Positions 59,456 to 64,000 of a stretch of DNA of 64,000 nt are shown in pieces. Under the pieces are notes generated by a model, which saw nothing but the letters and a program-made list of their open reading frames with translations, made no database searches and was not told where the DNA came from. Every line of letters starts with the position of its first letter. Within the stretch, counting starts at the first letter, position 1. The DNA is from Gammaproteobacteria bacterium (GTDB lineage: Bacteria > Pseudomonadota > Gammaproteobacteria > Steroidobacterales > JABDKV01). Position numbers and translations under genes: made by a program. Where the stretch lies: positions 1 through 64,000 of the forward strand of contig JABDJB010000012.1 of assembly GCA_013003425.1 (NCBI GenBank), written 5' to 3'.

Positions 59456-60240
59456 CTAGCCGTAATTCCAACCTGCCCCGGTGGCTGCTGCTAACCGGAA
59501 TCCTTGCGCTTAATGGCGCACAAGCCGAACCGGTTATCGCGCTGATCGTCGATGACCTGGGTTTTCGCTACAGCGAAAGCCGGCGGGCAACGGCGCTGCC
59601 GGGCCCGGTCGCCTGCGCGGTAATACCCGGCACACCGCATGGCGAAAAAATGGCTCGCGCCGCGCATGCCAGCGGCAAGGAAGTGATGCTGCACCTGCCG
59701 ATGGAGCCTGTAGATCGTTCCCGTCCGGTTGGTGCCCACGGTATCGATTTGCAAACCACCCGGGATGGCATTACCAGTACGCTGCAGGCAGGCATCGAAG
59801 CGGTGCCGCACGTCAGCGGCGTAAACAATCACATGGGCAGTCTCATTACCCGTCATCCGGGACACATGAGCTGGCTTATGCAGGATCTGCGTGAGAGCGG
59901 ACTGTTTTTTGTCGACAGCGTAACTACCGAATCCAGCGTCGCGTTGAGCATGGCACGCGAGGCCGGGGTGAGCGCTACCCGGCGCGACATGTTTCTCGAT
60001 TCAGAACAGGCCGATGAGCAGGAGATCCATCAGCGGCTGCAACGGCTGGTGGAACTGGCACAACGACGCGGACACGCGCTGGGTATAGCCCATCCGTTTC
60101 CGGCGACGATGACGGTGCTGGAACGCGAACTGCCGCGACTCGACGGCGTAAAACTGGTTTCGGTGCGCGAGCTCATTGCATTACGTTCGCAGGCGCAGCA
60201 AGCGGAGCGATTGACTATCGCCGTGGAAAAAACACAGTAG
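59452..60240 (+). CDS. Divergent polysaccharide deacetylase family protein (YibQ-like)
   Basis: A 262-residue secreted protein: signal (LPRWLLLTGILALNGAQA), then VIALIVDDLGFRYSESRRAT, TALPGPVACAVIPGTPHG, GKEVMLHLPMEPVDRS, VSGVNNHMGSLITRHPGHM and GHALGIAHPFPATMTVLE. This is the divergent polysaccharide deacetylase (DUF610/YibQ) family, conserved with envC and ctpA in gammaproteobacteria. Some metal-site residues (Asp, His) of carbohydrate esterases persist, but substrate is unknown. GTG 59452 overlaps the ctpA stop. Confidence 0.9.
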   Translation: MTSRNSNLPRWLLLTGILALNGAQAEPVIALIVDDLGFRYSESRRATALPGPVACAVIPGTPHGEKMARAAHASGKEVMLHLPMEPVDRSRPVGAHGIDLQTTRDGITSTLQAGIEAVPHVSGVNNHMGSLITRHPGHMSWLMQDLRESGLFFVDSVTTESSVALSMAREAGVSATRRDMFLDSEQADEQEIHQRLQRLVELAQRRGHALGIAHPFPATMTVLERELPRLDGVKLVSVRELIALRSQAQQAERLTIAVEKTQ

Positions 60241-60316
60241 CAAATGTATGGCCCGCGCCGCTGGCCGGCGCGGTTTGGACGATGAATGGGCCTGAGGGCC
60301 GGTTGGGGTTGATGGT

Positions 60317-60973
60317 ATGAAGAATCTTCTTTTTGTAGTCCTGTTCACGCTTGTCATCACGGCGTGTAGCAAGAAAGACGAAGACCTTGAGGACGCTGCT
60401 GCCAGGATGGCGCATGATGCGAAGGAAAAGGTCGGCGATGTTATCTCTGAAGAGCCGCCGAAAAACCTCGAGGAAGCGCTGAAGCGGGTTGGCGACGCTT
60501 TGGGTGATGGCGAGCAATCCGTGTCCGCAGCTGACCTGAAAACGCTGCTGCCGGAGGAAATCGCCGGGATGAAGCGCACCAGTTATGAGGCTGAACGTGC
60601 AGGCATCGGCATCAAGGTGTCAAAGGCGCACGCTGAATATGCAGACGGCGACCGCCGTGCCAGCCTGATGATTACCGACCTCGGCGCGGTCAGCGGGCTG
60701 GCAAGGATGGGCATGGAGTTGTTCGAGACGGAGCTCGACAGTGAAGACGAGAACGGTTTCGAGCGCACTACCGAGTACAAGGGGCACAAGTCCTTCCAGC
60801 GCCTGCAACGCAGCGGTGACCAGAGTATTGCCGAGATCATGGTTTTCGTCAGCGACAGGTTTACTGTGCATCTGGACGGGCAGAATATCGGGTTCGACGA
60901 ATTGCTCGAGTCAATGGACAAGATCGATATCGGCAAGCTGACGGCGATGAAAGCTCCGGCAGCGGCTGAATAA
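60317..60973 (+). CDS. Lipoprotein of unknown function, coupled to an Ntn hydrolase
   Basis: A 218-residue protein with a lipoprotein signal (MKNLLFVVLFTLVITACSKK, lipobox Cys 17) and an acidic helical N-terminal section (EDLEDAAARMAHDAKEKVGD). A globular C-terminal half follows (VSAADLKTLLPEEIAGMKRT, TEYKGHKSFQRLQRSGDQSI, and DRFTVHLDGQNIGFDELLES). It belongs to no family I recognise. It overlaps the Ntn-hydrolase gene by one base (TAATG), so the two proteins are probably made together. Confidence 0.7.
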   Translation: MKNLLFVVLFTLVITACSKKDEDLEDAAARMAHDAKEKVGDVISEEPPKNLEEALKRVGDALGDGEQSVSAADLKTLLPEEIAGMKRTSYEAERAGIGIKVSKAHAEYADGDRRASLMITDLGAVSGLARMGMELFETELDSEDENGFERTTEYKGHKSFQRLQRSGDQSIAEIMVFVSDRFTVHLDGQNIGFDELLESMDKIDIGKLTAMKAPAAAE

Positions 60974-61545
60974 TGTCGATTATCGTTGTTGTGCGAAAAG
61001 GCGGCAGCGCCGCCATCGCGGCCGATACCGTTCAGAGTGATGATTCATTGCTGCTGCGTGCTGGCTACGTGCGCAATCACGAAAAGATCATTGCCTTCAA
61101 TGACTGCTACCTGGGACTGGCCGGGTGGGCTGCCGCCCAGGACATCATGGAAAGCCTGGTCAGGAATCACGCGGCACAGCTGGACTTTTCCGGTCGCAGC
61201 AAGATTTTTGAAACCATGCGGCGGGTGCATTCGATCATCAAGAGCGACTACCACATCGACACCAGCGAGGAAAAAGACCAGCCGGTCGAGTCGAGCCAGC
61301 TGTCAATGCTGATCGCCAACCCGGCGGGAATTTTCGAAGTAGACAGCTATCGCACCGTGTGTGAGTACGGCCGCTACTTCGCTCTGGGCTCCGGACGTGC
61401 GCTGGCGCTGGGCGCGATGCACGCACTTTACGAGCGTCTCGACACCGCCGCGGAAATTGCCCGCGCCGGTGTTGAAGCGGCGTGTGAGTTTGATGACGGC
61501 TGTGCGCTTCCGGCGACCAGCTACTCCATCGAACTGGCAAACTGA
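60973..61545 (+). CDS. Proteasome-like Ntn hydrolase with Ser at position 2
   Basis: A 190-residue protein with the N-terminal pattern of HslV and bacterial proteasome-like hydrolases: MSIIVVVRKGGSAAIAADTV, then VRNHEKIIAFNDCYLGLAGW. The later YGRYFALGSGRALALGAMHA matches the GSG loop that completes the active site. In HslV and proteasome beta subunits the N-terminal nucleophile after Met removal is Thr. Here it would be Ser2. The betaproteobacterial proteasome homolog family is the nearest described kind in my judgement. Cytoplasmic by sequence, yet coupled to a lipoprotein gene. A peptidase, or non-peptidase Ntn amidohydrolase, role is possible. Confidence 0.75.
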   Translation: MSIIVVVRKGGSAAIAADTVQSDDSLLLRAGYVRNHEKIIAFNDCYLGLAGWAAAQDIMESLVRNHAAQLDFSGRSKIFETMRRVHSIIKSDYHIDTSEEKDQPVESSQLSMLIANPAGIFEVDSYRTVCEYGRYFALGSGRALALGAMHALYERLDTAAEIARAGVEAACEFDDGCALPATSYSIELAN

Positions 61546-61698
61546 TCAGGTAACGCGGCCGCGCAGCGCGTGTGGTCGCTGCAGTCGTTACGCTTTCTTA
61601 TGGCTCTGCATTGCCACCGCAATGCCGGCCACTCACCCTCCACTCCTGCTCGTCAGCCTCGCAAATCAAGTCAGAGGACAACTGAAACCGGAGGCCGG

Positions 61699-62532
61699 TC
61701 AAGCTTTGAATGAAATGCCGATACCCGCTCCACGATACCAGTGGTTCTCGGGCTGCTCCTGAAAATAGACAAAACGCCTGTTGCTCTGCAAGGAAAATTC
61801 CAGCAGTTTATCTGTCAAGTGAGAATTATCCCCAAGCACAATCGCTTGCTCAGATAATTTTCCGGCGATGATCTGGTACTCACGTGCCTCATAATCGGCA
61901 GAGTGATCGCTGTCATTGATAAATAGATCTATTTTTTTATCAAACGCTGTTAATGACTGGATGGAATCGCCGTAGAGAACTTCTCCGTACTCCGCATAGC
62001 GACCCGAAAGAAGATAGCCGGCTTTTGGATTGATGTCTGTACCGTAATACCGACCCTCATGGCCCTCCTCACGGTTCTTCATCAGAGCTGCAGCAAGAAC
62101 GCATGCACCAAGGCCTTTATCGACTCCGGTCTCAACAATTGTCCGTGGCTTGATAACCCTTGTAATAACATACCAGCCGAGACGCCGGCCGTAATGCACC
62201 TGGTCATCTGCCATAAACGCAAAATCACTGGCGGCTGTTGCACTGCGCAGATGACGGGTCAGAAAGGCATCATCTTCAAGCTCGCGGATGTAACCCAGCG
62301 CTTCGGAATAATCAACATCGAGAAGCTCCGCCAGCAGTGATGCCAGATAGCGCTTGTTTTTCTCCTCAAGGTCATAGGTAAAGTTTGTCGTTTCTCTTGA
62401 CGTCCATAACCACTTGAACGCAGAAGCCAGGGGACCAAGCGAATAAGCCAGCGCAATTTTCGCCCGGTAGCCCATGAGCAACAGCCGGCCGAGTACAGGA
62501 ATTTTTGCGATATTGCGTTTTAAAGAACTCAT
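61699..62532 (-). CDS. Class I SAM-dependent methyltransferase
   Basis: A 277-residue protein. After a basic, hydrophobic N-terminus (KIPVLGRLLLMGYRAKIALA) the Rossmann methyltransferase core has TIVETGVDKGLGACVLAAAL for motif I, YYGTDINPKAGYLL for motif II, GEVLYGDSIQSL, and DLFINDSDHSADYEAREYQI near the substrate Asp. Such Methyltransf_24-like enzymes are often found with surface polysaccharide genes. The gene is visibly more AT-rich than its neighbours (one line has about 35% GC), suggesting transfer from another genome. No partner genes are near. Confidence 0.75.
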   Translation of the reverse strand: MSSLKRNIAKIPVLGRLLLMGYRAKIALAYSLGPLASAFKWLWTSRETTNFTYDLEEKNKRYLASLLAELLDVDYSEALGYIRELEDDAFLTRHLRSATAASDFAFMADDQVHYGRRLGWYVITRVIKPRTIVETGVDKGLGACVLAAALMKNREEGHEGRYYGTDINPKAGYLLSGRYAEYGEVLYGDSIQSLTAFDKKIDLFINDSDHSADYEAREYQIIAGKLSEQAIVLGDNSHLTDKLLEFSLQSNRRFVYFQEQPENHWYRGAGIGISFKA

Positions 62533-62976
62533 CTGTAATTATTCTCTTGATCCCTTTCCGGGCGTTCAGGCGCTGCTTTATCCAAAACTGAATTTATGCT
62601 GACTTGCCGTGCGAAGCAAGGTTAAACCTGCTGCGGCAAAAGATGCAGGCGCATGACTTTCACAGCATGAGACAACAGCTCTCGTAAACTTTCCGGGTCC
62701 AGGGAAACTGCTCCTGTAATGCCAGTACCGCCTGTGATGGCGGCGCTGCCGCGGCGTGTATTTTTTACGCTTACTGCGTAGAATCACAACCCGGCGCCCG
62801 GTGCCAGCCTGGTTGCGAGCCTGCGAACAGTCCATGACGGTGAGGCTTGCAGTTTGTCGGCCAGGGCCAGGGGTTTTGACGGCAAGGCGGTGGCTGGCCG
62901 GTTGCAGCGCCGTCGTGTCAATTTCAGACGTCAGCATAGCCTTCGGCAACTGATGAATACTCAGGGGAGCAGAGAA
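62533..62976. other. Gene-free stretch of about 440 bp
   Basis: I see no supportable gene. Short open frames on both strands lack ribosome binding sites and recognisable sequence. The region contains a small TACGC-TTACT-GCGTA dyad near 62765 and presumably the promoters of the flanking divergent genes. Confidence 0.5.
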
Positions 62977-64000
62977 GTGCAGATTATCCGCAAGACCGCT
63001 TTGGCGGCAGCAATGGTCCTGGCCGCATCGTGTGCGCAGGTGCCGCCCGGCACTCCGACGACAGAAACGACTCCGGTCGCCGGGGACAGCTATCGTGCGG
63101 TCCCGGACGCGTCGTCGCGTTTTGGTATTTACGCGCCGGTTCGACTCACTGCTGACCTTTCCGATCTGAGCGATAACCAGCGCATCATGATCAGGCTGCT
63201 GATCGGCGCATCAAAGATCATGGACGAGCTGTTCTGGCTGCAGGCATTCGGCGAGCCGCGGCCGTTCCTGGCTGCAGTGGAAGAGTCAGCGCGCGACTTT
63301 GCCGCCATCAACTATGGGCCGTGGGACCGGCTCGACGGCGACAAGCCCTTCCTGACCGGTTTTGGCCCAAAGCCTGCGGGTGCCAACTTCTACCCCGCCG
63401 ACATGAGTCGTGAAGAGTTTTCTGCGGCACAGATGGAAGACAAGGACGGCTTGTACTCGCTGGTGCGACGCCGCGACGACGGCAGCCTGTACACGCTGCC
63501 ATATCACAAGGCATATGCTGACCGGCTCGAAGCCGCTGCGGCGCTGCTGCTGGAAGCTTCTGATTTCGCCGAAGACGAAGGATTTCGCAACTATCTGCGT
63601 CTGCGCGCGCGTGCGCTGGTTACCGATGACTATCAACCCAGCGATATGGCCTGGCTGGACATGAAGAACAACCGCATCGACGTCGTGATCGGCGCCATCG
63701 AGAACTACGAAGACCAGCTGTTCAGTTATCGTGCTGCCTACGAATCATATGTGCTGCTGAAAGATCTCAGCTGGAGCCAGCGGCTGCAGCGTTTTGCCGC
63801 GTTCCTGCCGGACCTGCAGCGGGCGCTGCCGGTGCCTGACCAATACAAGACCGAAAGCCCGGGCAGCGACTCCGATCTGAACGCCTATGATGTCATCTAC
63901 TACGCCGGTCACAGCAATGCCGGCAGCAAGACCATCGCCATCAACCTGCCGAACGACGAAGAAGTGCAGCTTGCCAAGGGCACGCGCCGGTTGCAGCTGA
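62977..64000 (+). CDS. Lipoprotein related to dipeptidyl peptidase III, cut off by window edge
   Basis: The frame is open from GTG 62977 to the right edge, so the C-terminal half with any zinc motif is missing. The N-terminus is a lipoprotein signal (QIIRKTALAAAMVLAASCAQ). Then come DLSDNQRIMIRLLIGASKIMD, FLTGFGPKPAGANFYPADMS and YTLPYHKAYADRLEAAAALL, which resemble the N-terminal part of M49-type (dipeptidyl peptidase III) hydrolases. GTG 62977 has GGGGAG upstream. ATG 62953 is a longer alternative that would hide the lipobox. Confidence 0.7.
   Translation, partial: MQIIRKTALAAAMVLAASCAQVPPGTPTTETTPVAGDSYRAVPDASSRFGIYAPVRLTADLSDLSDNQRIMIRLLIGASKIMDELFWLQAFGEPRPFLAAVEESARDFAAINYGPWDRLDGDKPFLTGFGPKPAGANFYPADMSREEFSAAQMEDKDGLYSLVRRRDDGSLYTLPYHKAYADRLEAAAALLLEASDFAEDEGFRNYLRLRARALVTDDYQPSDMAWLDMKNNRIDVVIGAIENYEDQLFSYRAAYESYVLLKDLSWSQRLQRFAAFLPDLQRALPVPDQYKTESPGSDSDLNAYDVIYYAGHSNAGSKTIAINLPNDEEVQLAKGTRRLQL

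Noticed and set aside
62578-62949. Minus-strand frame of 123 codons in the gap before the DPP III-like gene
   Set aside because: Pro/Arg/Ser-rich chance composition, no ribosome binding site, no family; better left as intergenic.

Overview
The window is high-GC chromosomal DNA from a free-living gammaproteobacterium. It carries the classic replication-origin block: rpmH-rnpA-yidD-yidC-mnmE leave to the left and dnaA-dnaN-recF-gyrB to the right, followed by plsC-gmhB-glyS-glyQ, glnA-(DUF4124)-ntrB-ntrC and trmL/gpsA-secB-grxC-rhodanese/envC-ctpA-yibQ. The many secreted proteins with thrombospondin-3, dockerin-like, FG-GAP, DUF11 and GlyGly-CTERM modules are typical of environmental (marine or sediment) lineages. 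A Woeseiales-like origin is a guess. No tRNA, rRNA, CRISPR array or prophage was seen.

Layout. 1-1674: cut-off secreted DUF11-repeat protein. 1859-8090: leftward propionate block (MBL hydrolase, AcuI-like acrylyl-CoA reductase, Bax-inhibitor-1 membrane protein, then prpB-prpC-prpD). 8197-12461: SIMPL protein, two polysaccharide genes, a REP/RAYT island, glutathione peroxidase. 12523-25133: DUF945 protein, mnmG, large S8 protease, lipoprotein peptidase coupled to an ABC-2 exporter, diguanylate cyclase, tandem REP array, MOSC protein. 25173-36857: origin block, with a dockerin-like secreted protein between mnmE and yidC and a candidate oriC between dnaA and dnaN. 36862-44042: DUF6265 lipoprotein, SatD-like regulator, plsC-gmhB-glyS-glyQ, glnA with a sigma-54-type promoter. 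44212-50715: DUF4124 protein, NtrBC, OmpA/BON protein, repeat-rich coiled-coil protein and a small gene. 50852-64000: third REP cluster, dihydroorotate dehydrogenase, trmL/gpsA/secB/grxC/rhodanese, envC, a seven-repeat FG-GAP protein, ctpA-yibQ, a lipoprotein with a proteasome-like Ntn hydrolase, a methyltransferase of different composition and a cut-off DPP III-like lipoprotein.

How the genes work together. AcuI would feed propionyl-CoA into the methylcitrate cycle (PrpB, PrpC, PrpD). NtrB/NtrC would drive glnA through the sigma-54 promoter. EnvC, CtpA and YibQ form an envelope module, and YidC, YidD and RnpA a membrane-insertion/RNA block. Three REP clusters share one core and are probably served by the single RAYT transposase.

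The least-explained items are the Ser2 proteasome-like Ntn hydrolase coupled to a lipoprotein, the shared TSP3/dockerin-like C-terminal module of two secreted proteins placed inside conserved gene blocks, and the REP-donated C-terminus of the RAYT. All functions are inferred from recognisable motifs and gene order, since no database search could be run.
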